Shown here: positions 26,655 through 36,389 of the stretch, one piece after another | Layout: the number at the start of each line of letters is the position of its first letter | Position numbering within the stretch: the stretch's first letter is position 1 | Origin: Arthrobacter_H rhombi | Lineage (GTDB): Bacteria; Actinomycetota; Actinomycetes; Actinomycetales; Micrococcaceae | DNA: 64,000 nucleotides | Direction: 5' to 3' | NCBI RefSeq assembly: GCF_039526245.1 | Contig: NZ_BAAAIV010000004.1 | Location: forward strand, 370,740-434,739 | Notes under the pieces: generated by a model | Told to the model about the DNA's origin: nothing | Seen by the model: only the letters and a program-made list of their open reading frames with translations | The model's database searches: none | Program-made: the position numbers and the translations under genes

Positions 26655-28187
26655 GTGAAGATGGAACCCATGATGACTCGGCGCCTCCCCCTGCGCTGGG
26701 GGATCGTCGGCCTGCTGATGGCTTCCCTGCTGTCCGGCTGCTCGCTGTCCCCCAACGCCTCTTTGCCGGCGCCCGACGGCGCCGGGGCCGGGGTCGGTAC
26801 GCCGGCACCGATCGATGCCGGCGACGCCGCCGACGGGGAAACGAATGAGCGGCTGTTGGCCGGGGTGGACCGGGCCAGCCGTTCGGACGAGCAGCGCAAC
26901 ATCCACGCCAGCTGGTACACCCTTCCGGGCGAACCGGAATTCGGCCAGAGCCAGGAGCGGGCGCTCCAGGGCACCATCGACCACTACGTCGACGATCTCT
27001 CGCCACAGGCCTTCGACGGTGTCGCCCCACCGGAGTTGAACACCTCTTCGACCCTGACCGGTTCCTCGGACCGGATGCTCGGGGTCCGGCAGAGCACATA
27101 TACCTTCTTGGGCGCCAGCGGCGGATCGTCCTACCGCACGCTCTGGTATGACCGTGAGGACCGGAAAACCCTGGCTCCGAGGGACTTGTTCGACTCCGAC
27201 AAGGACTGGGAGCGGTTCCGTTCACTGACCTCCGAGCAGTTGGCAGCCGACGACGACGTCTTCCCCGAAGAGGCCGCCTCACCCGCTGCGGCGTTGTTCG
27301 ACTCAGTGAACTTCGATGCCCGGGGCAACGCCCTGGTGGAGTTCGACGATTACTCGGTGGCCCCGGGATCCGTTTCACCGGTCATCGCCACGATCGCCGC
27401 AGAGGATCTGCTCCCCCTGCTCAGCCAGCGGGGGCTCGCCGTCCGCGCGGCAGGCATGGAGCCGGCACCCGTCACGTCCACGCCGCAGGACGACGGCTCC
27501 GGCGATGGCACAGGACGCGAGGGGGCCAGTCCCACGCCACGGGCCGCCGGCCAGCCGACCACCCGCACATCGCCGGACTGCCGGAAGGTCAAATGCATCG
27601 CCCTGAGCTTCGACGACGGTCCGGGACCGTCGACGGGCCGGCTGCTGTCCATGCTGGCCGACCATGACGCCCGGGCGACCTTCTTCGTCGTCGGCCCCAA
27701 CGCGCAGCGCTACCCCGAGGTGCTCAAGCAGGCAGCGGACGCCGGACACGAGATCGGAAACCACACCTGGTCGCACCGGTCGCTACCCGGTCTGGCCCCG
27801 GAGCAGGCCCGGGAGGAACTGGGCAGGACCGACGATGCCGTTGCGGCGGCCACCGGTTCCACACCGACGCTGACCCGGCCGCCGTATGGAGCCACCAACC
27901 GCGAGGTGAACCGCCTGGTCCACACCCCCGTCATCTTGTGGGACGTCGACACCCTCGACTGGAAGCACCGCGATGCCGATATCGTCGCGCGGTCCGCGCT
28001 GCGTGATGCCCATCCCGGGGCGATCATGCTGATGCACGACATCCACCCGACCTCGGTTGACGCCATGCCGCGCATCCTGGATCGGCTCGCGGCACAGGGG
28101 TACCACTTCGTCACGGTGTCCGAGCTCCTGGAGTCCTCGAACCCGAAGGCCCAGGTGGCCTACAGCCACGGTCCCACCGGCAAATAG
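26655..28187 (+). CDS. Polysaccharide deacetylase lipoprotein with N-terminal RsiV-like domain
   Basis: An extracellular lipoprotein of 510 residues. The signal ends in a lipobox (LLSGC, Cys about residue 25). A middle region of about 200 residues (ASWYTLPGEP to AEDLLPLL) resembles DUF3298/RsiV-type domains. After a Gly/Thr-rich linker comes the NodB deacetylase domain: SFDDGPGPS (catalytic base and metal Asp), HEIGNHTWSHRSL (metal His pair), RPPYGATN, and MLMHDIH near the end. The NodB fold hydrolyses N-acetyl groups from peptidoglycan or other glycans. The GTG start is favoured by the leaderless promoter; ATGs at 26661, 26670 and 26673 are possible. It lies 34 bp before trmB. Confidence 0.88.
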   Translation: MKMEPMMTRRLPLRWGIVGLLMASLLSGCSLSPNASLPAPDGAGAGVGTPAPIDAGDAADGETNERLLAGVDRASRSDEQRNIHASWYTLPGEPEFGQSQERALQGTIDHYVDDLSPQAFDGVAPPELNTSSTLTGSSDRMLGVRQSTYTFLGASGGSSYRTLWYDREDRKTLAPRDLFDSDKDWERFRSLTSEQLAADDDVFPEEAASPAAALFDSVNFDARGNALVEFDDYSVAPGSVSPVIATIAAEDLLPLLSQRGLAVRAAGMEPAPVTSTPQDDGSGDGTGREGASPTPRAAGQPTTRTSPDCRKVKCIALSFDDGPGPSTGRLLSMLADHDARATFFVVGPNAQRYPEVLKQAADAGHEIGNHTWSHRSLPGLAPEQAREELGRTDDAVAAATGSTPTLTRPPYGATNREVNRLVHTPVILWDVDTLDWKHRDADIVARSALRDAHPGAIMLMHDIHPTSVDAMPRILDRLAAQGYHFVTVSELLESSNPKAQVAYSHGPTGK

Positions 28188-28208
28188 CGTCCGGTACCCG
28201 GCGGCGGC

Positions 28209-28214
28209 TAACGT
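28209..28214 (+). promoter_or_regulatory. -10 element TAACGT, leaderless promoter for trmB
   Basis: TAACGT is followed by 7 nt and the ATG at 28222, the same hexamer and spacing as in front of DUF4177. Confidence 0.55.
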
Positions 28215-28221
28215 TGGTCCA

Positions 28222-29088
28222 ATGAATGATCCTGTAGCGCCCAAGCCCCCGGCCAGCGGTCGGGCCGTCGACGACCTGAGCTTCTACCGCACCGATCCGG
28301 TGTCCTTCGTGCGCCGCGGATCGCGCCTGCACGGCAAGCGCAAGGACTCCTGGGACCGCCTCTCCGGCGACTACGTCATCCAGGTCCCCCGAGACCACGC
28401 TGACACGTCGGTCCACGAGGACTTCAGCTTCGACGCGGAGCAGGCCTTCGGGCGCCGGGCACCGCTGACCGTGGAGATCGGCACCGGGCTGGGCGAGGCC
28501 ATAGCCGCGGCCGCCGAGGCCCACCCGGAACGCGACTTCCTCGCCGTGGAGGTCTACCTCCCGGGGCTGGCCCAGCTCATGGCCCGGATCGATGCCAAGG
28601 GCCTGACCAACGTGCGGGCCGTGCAGGCCAATGCACCCGAAGTGCTCGACGTCATGCTCGAGCCCGGTTCCGTCGACGAACTGTGGATCTTCTTCTCCGA
28701 TCCGTGGCACAAGACGCGGCACCATAAGCGCCGCCTGATCAAGGAGTCGTTCCTGCCCAAGGCCGCACGGGTCCTGGCGCCGGGAGGAACCTGGCGGCTG
28801 GCCACCGACTGGTCCCATTACGCCGAGCAGATGCGCAGGATCCTGGACGCTTCCGAGGACTTCACCTCGCTGCATCCCGGCGAGCAGTCCGGCACGGACT
28901 CACCGCTGACCCAGGTGCGCCGCGGCGGGCTGGAGGGCCATGATCCGGAACCGGGATTCGTCGACGAAACCGGCGGCTGGGCGCCGCGCTATGAAGGCCG
29001 GATCCGCACCAGTTTCGAGGGCAAGGCAGTGGCCGCCGGCCGGCTGGTCTTCGACCTGGCCTACCGCAGGAACGACACTCCGGGCTAG
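28222..29088 (+). CDS. trmB: tRNA (guanine-N7-)-methyltransferase
   Basis: TrmB methylates G46 in the variable loop of tRNAs using SAM. The 288-residue protein has motif I VEIGTGLGEAIA, the AVEVYLPGLAQLM segment, and the family signature ELWIFFSDPWHKTRHHKRRLI (Asp-Pro-Trp catalytic region), then GGTWRLATDWSHYAEQM and TSFEGKA near the end. An N-terminal extension of about 70 residues is usual in actinobacteria. The ATG at 28222 rests on the leaderless promoter; a longer frame overlaps the deacetylase gene. Confidence 0.95.
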   Translation: MNDPVAPKPPASGRAVDDLSFYRTDPVSFVRRGSRLHGKRKDSWDRLSGDYVIQVPRDHADTSVHEDFSFDAEQAFGRRAPLTVEIGTGLGEAIAAAAEAHPERDFLAVEVYLPGLAQLMARIDAKGLTNVRAVQANAPEVLDVMLEPGSVDELWIFFSDPWHKTRHHKRRLIKESFLPKAARVLAPGGTWRLATDWSHYAEQMRRILDASEDFTSLHPGEQSGTDSPLTQVRRGGLEGHDPEPGFVDETGGWAPRYEGRIRTSFEGKAVAAGRLVFDLAYRRNDTPG

Positions 29089-29090
29089 GA

Positions 29091-29112
29091 CGACGGCGGA
29101 AGCAGGCCGTCG
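29091..29112. terminator. Hairpin between convergent trmB and DUF1023 genes
   Basis: A perfect 7-bp stem (CGACGGC / GCCGTCG, loop of 8) directly after the trmB stop, extendable with one bulge. It lacks a T tract, so it is only a possible terminator. Confidence 0.35.
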
Positions 29113-29144
29113 CCTCCCCTCGGCTGCTCGTTCAGGGGACCCCG

Positions 29145-30083
29145 CTATGTCCAGGTCGGCGTTGCGCCGATGAGGATCCTCGCGAGGTTGTGCAGGGAGA
29201 GGGTTCCCGGGTCGCGGTAGCCGTATTCGGCGCGGGCGGCACCGGGGACGTAGCGGGAGGTGTTGTGCCCGGTGACTGCCTGCAGGCCAGAGTCCGGATG
29301 GCCCTCGACGGCGAACGGCAGACCCGCCACCGCGGTCCGCCTGCTGAGCAGACGCCCCCACCGGGCGAGGTGGTCGCGGGTGGCCACCGCCTCGAAGCGG
29401 CGGTCCAGGGGCACGCCGAGCGTCTGCGGGTCGGCGAGCAGCTGCGCCGGGATGCCGGCGGAACCCGTGGTGGCGAACGTGTCGATCCGGGTACGCCGGG
29501 CCCCTGCGGGAACGGCCTCGCCAGCGAGCCGGGCCAGCGCGTGGGCGGAGAGGGTGGCTCCGTAGGAATGGGCCTCGATGCCGGTGTGCACGTCCGCGGG
29601 CAGCAGGGCACCGATGCGCCGGATGTCATGGGCCAGGCGTTCGACCGACGTGCGGGCGGCCCGGTTGAAGACGGCCCGGAGCAGCCCAGGTGCCGGATAG
29701 CCGAGCCAGGCGATCACCGCGGGACGTTCGGCACCGGCAGCGCGTTGGGCCACCAGCAGTTCACCTGCTTCGCGGGCGCTGCCCCACAGTGCGGTGCCCG
29801 GGCGGATGCCGGCTCCGGAGACCTGCCAGGTCAAGTGGGTGGCGGTATCGGGATCCCCGAGCACCACGGCGGCTAGCGGATCGGGACCGTCCAGGTCAAG
29901 GAACAGCAACCGGCGGGTGGGGATCCGCGGATCCATCGAGGTGGGCCGCAGCGCGTGGGCGACGCCGTCGATGGCCGCCTTGCGGCGTTGGTCCATCGCG
30001 TCGCGCCGGAGCTGGGCCGTCTCGAAGCGGTGTTCGGCCCGGGCGATCAGTTCGGCGACCGTGGCCGGTGGTGTGTCAGCCAT
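29145..30083 (-). CDS. DUF1023 alpha/beta hydrolase
   Basis: A 312-residue member of the actinobacterial DUF1023 alpha/beta-hydrolase family. The nucleophile elbow is IEAHSYGATLSAHALA, where the classical GxSxG is AxSxG. An oxyanion-side strand is RLLFLDLDGPDPLAAVVLG, and the late His lies in VEGHPDSGLQAVTGHNTSRY. No signal peptide is seen, so it is cytoplasmic. The ATG at 30083 is preferred because it lies 10 bp after the hspR stop; the longer frame overlaps hspR. It is the last gene of the heat-shock operon, so it should be heat-inducible through HspR. The substrate is unknown. Confidence 0.8.
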   Translation of the reverse strand: MADTPPATVAELIARAEHRFETAQLRRDAMDQRRKAAIDGVAHALRPTSMDPRIPTRRLLFLDLDGPDPLAAVVLGDPDTATHLTWQVSGAGIRPGTALWGSAREAGELLVAQRAAGAERPAVIAWLGYPAPGLLRAVFNRAARTSVERLAHDIRRIGALLPADVHTGIEAHSYGATLSAHALARLAGEAVPAGARRTRIDTFATTGSAGIPAQLLADPQTLGVPLDRRFEAVATRDHLARWGRLLSRRTAVAGLPFAVEGHPDSGLQAVTGHNTSRYVPGAARAEYGYRDPGTLSLHNLARILIGATPTWT

Positions 30084-30093
30084 GCCGGTGTGC

Positions 30094-30540
30094 CTAGTCC
30101 TGCGGGCGCCAGATGACGACTGCCTGGCTCCGGGCGCGTGGACGTTGGCCGCGCGAGAGGCTGACCACGTCCCCGGCTCCGGCACCGGCCGCGAACACGC
30201 GTTGCAGCTCCGAGGAGCGGCGGCTGACGTCCTCGAGTTCATTGCTCAGCTCGGCCACCCGGGCGCGCAACGCGGCGACCTGGTTCTCCAGCTCCAGGAC
30301 CCGCCGGATGCCCTCCAGGGAGACACCGTCCTTGGAGAGCCGTTGCACCTCACGCAGCAATTCGACGTCGTGCTTGGAGTAGCGGCGTTGCTTGCCGCGT
30401 TGGCGCGACGGCGAGACCAGGCCCATCCGGTCATACTGCCGCAGTGTCTGCGGGTGCATGTCCGCCAGCTCGGCGGCCACGGAGATCACGAAGACCGGGA
30501 TGAACCGGTCGTTGATGGCCAGTGCCTTGCCCTCTGACAT
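30094..30540 (-). CDS. hspR: Heat-shock repressor HspR (MerR family)
   Basis: HspR represses dnaK and clpB operons by binding HAIR sequences, with DnaK as co-repressor. The 148-residue protein has the winged HTH in VFVISVAAELADMHPQTLRQYDRMGLVSP, with the conserved RRYSKHDVELL following, then a coiled coil (LELENQVAALRARVAELSNELEDVSRRS). Three matching HAIR elements occur in the window (clpB and two at dnaK). It is fourth in the dnaK operon, giving feedback control. The ATG start follows GGAGG. Confidence 0.95.
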   Translation of the reverse strand: MSEGKALAINDRFIPVFVISVAAELADMHPQTLRQYDRMGLVSPSRQRGKQRRYSKHDVELLREVQRLSKDGVSLEGIRRVLELENQVAALRARVAELSNELEDVSRRSSELQRVFAAGAGAGDVVSLSRGQRPRARSQAVVIWRPQD

Positions 30541-30602
30541 GTGATTCCCTCCTCGTGGTCCATCCGTGTGACGTGCAGCCGCCCGGTGGGGCGGCGTCGG
30601 GG

Positions 30603-31586
30603 CTAGAGTACCGCCTTCGCGGCGAGCCCTTCCCGGGGGTTGGCGTCAGCGGTGGCCTCGGCGAAGGACCTGACCGCCTCCTGGGCCTCGGCGTTGAGCT
30701 TCTGGGGGACGACGACGTCGATGGTCACCAGCAGGTCGCCGGTGGCCTTGGAGGTCTTCACACCCCGGCCCTTCAGGCGCAGGGTCCGACCCGACGAGGT
30801 TCCCGCGGGGACCTTCATCTTCACGGTCTCCCCGGTCAGTGTCGGGACTTCCAGGGTGGCCCCGAGCGCGGCTTCGGCGAAGCCGACGGGCAGGTGGATC
30901 CTGATGTTGTTGTCCTCGCGGGCGAAAAACGCGTGGGGTTTGACCGAGACCTTGACCATCAGGTCCCCGTTGCCGGCCGGGCCGCGCTGGCCCTTGCCGC
31001 GTACGCGCACGCTCTGGCCGTCACGGATGCCCGCGGGGACGCGGACGTCGATGACCTCGCCATCCGGTTCGCGCAGCCCGATGGTGGTGCCGCGGATGGA
31101 ACCGGCGAAGGAGATGGTGGTCGAGGCGGTGCGGTCGGCCCCTTTCTGGGGTGCCTGCTGGAAGCCGCCGAAACCGCCGCCGCCGCCAAAGAGGTCGGCG
31201 AATTCGGGGGGAACCTGTCCCCCGCCGGGGAACCCGCCGCCGCGGCGGGCACCACCGGAATTGAACAGGTTGCCGAACATGTCGTCAAAACCTGCGCCGC
31301 CGCCGCCTGCCGGACCGCCGCCGGCTCCCCCGGCGGAGAAGCGGGCACCGGAGCCCATGGCCCGGATCGCGTCGTATTGTTCGCGTTCCTCCCGGTCGGA
31401 CAGCACGGAGTGCGCCTCGGTGATGTCCTTGAACTTCTGCTCCGCCGAGGCGTCCCCGGGGTTGGTATCCGGGTGGTACTTGCGCGCCATCTTGCGGTAG
31501 GACTTCTTGATGTCGGCGTCGCTGGCATCCTTGGAGACGCCGAGGATGGCGTAGAAATCCTTGTTGACCCAATCCTGACTGGCCAT
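30603..31586 (-). CDS. dnaJ: DnaJ-type co-chaperone lacking the zinc finger (type II)
   Basis: DnaJ activates the DnaK ATPase and delivers substrates. The 327-residue protein has the J domain (DFYAILGVSKDASDADIKKSYRKMARKYHPDTNPG, including the HPD motif), a Gly/Phe-rich region (about residues 80-150), and two beta-sandwich C-terminal domains (TTISFAGSIRG, VRVPAGIRDGQSVRVRGKG). The four CxxCxGxG repeats of type I DnaJ are missing, so it is CbpA-like. GGAGG lies before the ATG. It is third in the operon, 87 bp after grpE, with a strong hairpin in that gap. Confidence 0.94.
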   Translation of the reverse strand: MASQDWVNKDFYAILGVSKDASDADIKKSYRKMARKYHPDTNPGDASAEQKFKDITEAHSVLSDREEREQYDAIRAMGSGARFSAGGAGGGPAGGGGAGFDDMFGNLFNSGGARRGGGFPGGGQVPPEFADLFGGGGGFGGFQQAPQKGADRTASTTISFAGSIRGTTIGLREPDGEVIDVRVPAGIRDGQSVRVRGKGQRGPAGNGDLMVKVSVKPHAFFAREDNNIRIHLPVGFAEAALGATLEVPTLTGETVKMKVPAGTSSGRTLRLKGRGVKTSKATGDLLVTIDVVVPQKLNAEAQEAVRSFAEATADANPREGLAAKAVL

Positions 31587-31629
31587 CGGGCGCCTCCTGT
31601 TTCTGCGTGGTTCGGGAAAGTTAAGGGGT

Positions 31630-31663
31630 CCCCGGCCGCCCCACTGGTGTGGGACGGCCGGGG
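31630..31663 (-). other. Strong intercistronic hairpin between grpE and dnaJ
   Basis: A stem of 9 bp plus 5 bp separated by a single mismatch (CCCCGGCCG / CGGCCGGGG and CCCAC / GTGGG) with a 4-nt loop. There is no continuous T tract after it on the minus strand (CCCCTTAACTTT), so partial attenuation or RNA processing is more likely than full termination. Confidence 0.65.
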
Positions 31664-31673
31664 AGGGGTGGTG

Positions 31674-32303
31674 CTATTCGCCGGTGGAGACGACCACCTG
31701 GGCCGCACGGATGACCCGGTCGCCCTTCCGGTAGCCGTTGCGCAGCACCTGCGCCACGTGGTCCTCGGGGACCTCGGGGTGGGGTTGCTGCATCAGTGCC
31801 TCGTGGACGTTGGGGTCGAAGGCGACCCCCGCGTCCGCGATGCGCTCCAGGCCGTGGCCGGCGAGGATGGTGTCGAATTTCTTCGCCACCGCCGCGAACG
31901 GGCCCTCGTCCAGGTCGCCGTGCTTGCGCGCGGCGTCCAGGTCATCGAGCACCGGCAGCAGGCTGTTCAACACCGACTGGACGGCCAGATCGCGTACTGC
32001 TTCCCGGTCGCGCTCGACGCGCTTGCGGTAGTTGACGTACTCGGCCTGCAAACGCAGCAGGTCGTTGCGCAGCTCCGCTTCGCCGTCGGTCGTTGCAGCG
32101 GGCGGCTGCTCCTGACCGGCCTCGTTGAGGATCTGCTCGGCCTGGGCCAGCGCGTCCTCGGTCTCGACGCCGTCTTCGGCTGCGGTCACGTCCTCCTGCC
32201 CTGCGGCATCACGCACCTCACCCGTGTCGGGATCGACCTTGCGCTTGTCCGTGAAGCGCACCGGCTCTTCGCCGTGCTCTTCTTCGTTGCCGTGGTGTGG
32301 CAT
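31674..32303 (-). CDS. grpE: Nucleotide exchange factor GrpE
   Basis: GrpE releases ADP from DnaK. The 209-residue protein has an acidic disordered N-terminus, a long helix (LRNDLLRLQAEYVNYRKRVERDREAV) and the C-terminal beta-wing domain, with HGLERIADAGVAFDPNVHEALMQQPHPEVPEDHVAQVLRNGY in place of the usual signature. It starts 15 nt after the dnaK stop, so it is cotranscribed. The long N-terminal extension is normal for actinobacteria. Confidence 0.95.
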   Translation of the reverse strand: MPHHGNEEEHGEEPVRFTDKRKVDPDTGEVRDAAGQEDVTAAEDGVETEDALAQAEQILNEAGQEQPPAATTDGEAELRNDLLRLQAEYVNYRKRVERDREAVRDLAVQSVLNSLLPVLDDLDAARKHGDLDEGPFAAVAKKFDTILAGHGLERIADAGVAFDPNVHEALMQQPHPEVPEDHVAQVLRNGYRKGDRVIRAAQVVVSTGE

Positions 32304-32318
32304 CGGAATCGAACCGCC

Positions 32319-34178
<1,860 letters not shown>

Positions 34179-34231
34179 AATGCATCCTTCTTTCCGGTGG
34201 GAAATGCTGGGTTCTCCGCCCAACCCGGGAG

Positions 34232-34252
34232 GTTGAGCGTTCTGCACTCAAG
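34232..34252 (-). promoter_or_regulatory. HspR operator 1 (HAIR) at the dnaK start site
   Basis: GTTGAGC-N7-ACTCAAG differs from the HAIR consensus at two positions. It begins 2 bp inside the -10 box and covers the predicted transcription start. Confidence 0.88.
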
Positions 34253-34278
34253 TCTACTCAGGCTCATTTTGATGTCAA
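34251..34278 (-). promoter_or_regulatory. dnaK operon promoter
   Basis: Minus-strand TTGACA (34278-34273) and TAGACT (34256-34251) are separated by 16 bp, a near-consensus housekeeping promoter lying between two HAIR elements. Confidence 0.85.
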
Positions 34279-34284
34279 CTCGAA

Positions 34285-34305
34285 GTTGAGTGCGATCCGC
34301 TCAAG
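34285..34305 (-). promoter_or_regulatory. HspR operator 2 (HAIR) upstream of the dnaK -35 box
   Basis: GTTGAGT-N7-GCTCAAG, two mismatches to consensus, lies 6 bp upstream of the -35 box. With HAIR 1 it brackets the promoter. A further short inverted repeat (TCAACT-CGA-AGTTGA) overlaps it. Confidence 0.85.
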
Positions 34306-34334
34306 TTTGGTTTCGGGGTGGTGTGGGGGGATGC

Positions 34335-34379
34335 AAAAAGGCGCCGCTTCCCCGTTCATGATGGGGGAAGCGGCGCCTT
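34335..34379 (-). terminator. Terminator of the DEAD-box helicase gene
   Basis: A perfect 16-bp inverted repeat (arms 34338-34353 and 34364-34379, loop of 10) is followed by TTTTT on the minus strand. It insulates the dnaK promoter from upstream transcription. Confidence 0.92.
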
Positions 34380-34421
34380 CAGGAACCTGGTTGACGGACT
34401 CGGGGTCCGGCAGCTGGGAGC

Positions 34422-36122
34422 CTACTTGCGGTTGGACTGCGGGGCACCGGCCCGGCGGCTGCCGCGGCCACGGCCGGGACGACCCGCGCCGAGGGCCTCC
34501 TGGGCCTTGGACCCGATGGCTTCGCCGATGGTGTTGGAACCGCGGTTGCCCGACGAGGACGGACGCGAGGAGGAAGCGGACCTGCTGGAATCGCCGCCGC
34601 GCCCTTCGGCGCGGGGTGCGCCCTGGCGTTGTCCGGCACGGCTGCGGCCGCCGGCACGCTGGGTGCCGCCTGCGCGACCTCCCATGCCGTCGCCGCGCTG
34701 GCCACCGTCACGCCCACCGCGCTCACCGCGTTCGGCGGCCGGACGACCGGCGCCTTCGCCGCGGTTGTTGCGGGCATCGCGTGAACGGTCGGCACCATCG
34801 CGCGCCGGGCGGCGATCGCCGGAGGGGGCCTCCGTGCGGCCCGGACGGGAGTTGCCGCGCCCACCACGACGGCGGCCACGGCCACCGGCGGCGTCGGAAT
34901 CTGCCAAGGACTTCGCCCGCGGGGTGGAGTGCGGCGTCGGTGCCACGTAGCTGACCGGCTCGGCCTTGTCGCCACGCACTGCCGCAACCGAGGCGGCCTG
35001 CGGGGTGACCCGCTCCAGCGGGACCTTGATGCCGGCGGCGCGCAGCAGCGACTTCACGTCGCCCTGCTGGTCCGGAGTGGCGATGGTGACCACAGTTCCG
35101 GAGGACCCGGCCCGGGCGGTGCGCCCGGAGCGGTGCAGGTACGCCTTGTGCTCGGCCGGCGGGTCGATGTGCACCACCAGCTCGACTCCATCGACGTGCA
35201 CGCCACGCGCGGCAACGTCGGTGGCCACCAGCACCCGGGCGTCGCCACCGGCGAAGGCGGCGAGGTTGCGGTCACGGGCGTTCTGGCTCAGGTTGCCGTG
35301 CAGGTCCACGGCGGGCACGCCGGACTTGGAGAGCCAGACGGCCATCTTCTTGGCGTGGTGCTTGGTGCGCATGAACATGATGCGGCGCCCGGTGCCCGAT
35401 GCCAGTTCGAGCACCAGCTCCTTCTTGGAGTCGGCGTCGACCATGAAGACGTGGTGGTCCATGGTGTCCACCGCGGCCTGCGAGGAATCCACCGAGTGGA
35501 CGACCGGGTTGCTCAAGTAGCGCTGGACGATCTTGTCCACACCGTTGTCCAGGGTGGCGGAGAAGAGCATGTGCTGGATGCCCCGCGGGGTCTGGTCCAG
35601 GATGCGCTTGACCACCGGCAGGAAGCCGAGGTCCGCCATGTGGTCGGCCTCGTCGAGGATGGAGACCTCGACGCGGGACAAATCGGCGACGCGCTGCTTG
35701 AGCAGGTCCTCCAGGCGTCCGGGGCAGGCGATGAGGATGTCGACGCCGGCGTTGAGGTCCTTTTCCTGGCGGACCTGGGAGACGCCACCGAAGACGACGG
35801 CCGTGCGCAGGTCGGCGCCCTCGGCCAGCGGGATGACGACCTTGCTGATCTGGGTGGCCAGCTCGCGGGTCGGTGCCATGATCAGGGCGCGCGGGGAGCG
35901 GGCCTTGCGGGGCTTGGGGTCGGCGGCCAGGCGGGCCACCAGCGGCAGGGAGAAGGCCAGGGTCTTGCCGGAGCCGGTCTGGCCGCGGCCGAGCACGTCC
36001 TTGCCGGCCAGGGTGGAGGGAAGGGTGGCTTCCTGGATAGGGAAGGCGGAATCGATTCCCTGGGCGGACAGGATGTCGGCCAGGCGTGCGGGCACGCCAA
36101 GGGAAGTAAAGGAAACGCTCAC
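34422..36122 (-). CDS. DEAD-box RNA helicase with Arg/Gly-rich tail
   Basis: An ATP-dependent RNA helicase of 566 residues. Motifs in order are the Q motif (FPIQEATLP), Walker A GRGQTGSGKT, APTRELA, VFGG, PGRLEDLL, DEAD box ILDEADHMAD, LFSATLD, and the second RecA domain with VATDVAARGVHVDGV and HRSGRTARAG. Residues about 400-566 are low-complexity Arg/Gly/Ser-rich repeats (GGRGRRRGGRG-type), which in relatives bind RNA and can drive condensate formation. The start is GTG at 36122. A long leader (about 230 nt) is predicted upstream. A cold-shock or ribosome-assembly role is likely from the family, but not shown here. Confidence 0.93.
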   Translation of the reverse strand: MSVSFTSLGVPARLADILSAQGIDSAFPIQEATLPSTLAGKDVLGRGQTGSGKTLAFSLPLVARLAADPKPRKARSPRALIMAPTRELATQISKVVIPLAEGADLRTAVVFGGVSQVRQEKDLNAGVDILIACPGRLEDLLKQRVADLSRVEVSILDEADHMADLGFLPVVKRILDQTPRGIQHMLFSATLDNGVDKIVQRYLSNPVVHSVDSSQAAVDTMDHHVFMVDADSKKELVLELASGTGRRIMFMRTKHHAKKMAVWLSKSGVPAVDLHGNLSQNARDRNLAAFAGGDARVLVATDVAARGVHVDGVELVVHIDPPAEHKAYLHRSGRTARAGSSGTVVTIATPDQQGDVKSLLRAAGIKVPLERVTPQAASVAAVRGDKAEPVSYVAPTPHSTPRAKSLADSDAAGGRGRRRGGRGNSRPGRTEAPSGDRRPARDGADRSRDARNNRGEGAGRPAAERGERGGRDGGQRGDGMGGRAGGTQRAGGRSRAGQRQGAPRAEGRGGDSSRSASSSRPSSSGNRGSNTIGEAIGSKAQEALGAGRPGRGRGSRRAGAPQSNRK

Positions 36123-36362
36123 GGGGGCTGCTTTCGGTCGTTGCTATGCGCAACCGGGTTCGGCGCGCAGGTCGCCGAAGAAGAGGATGGCCTGGGCCCC
36201 CAGGTGGGGTGCTCCGCCAATCGCCCGGAGGCGATGGGTCTTCCGCCGCTGCTGCCGGTGCATCATGGGTGATGCCGGGGCGGCGGGAAAAGGGTCAAAT
36301 CTGTCGACGCAGGGCCCGCGTGCATCCGACCGGAGCCGGAAAGCGTGGAGCCACTGCCCATC

Positions 36363-36368
36363 AGTCTA
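36363..36368 (-). promoter_or_regulatory. Candidate -10 element TAGACT for the helicase gene
   Basis: TAGACT on the minus strand lies 241 bp before the helicase start and 22 bp before the end of the MMPL gene. If used, the leader is about 230 nt. The 36123-36389 interval holds no other gene I can recognise, only GC-rich potential hairpins. Confidence 0.4.
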
Positions 36369-36389
36369 GCAGCGGCTTCCACGCCTTTC

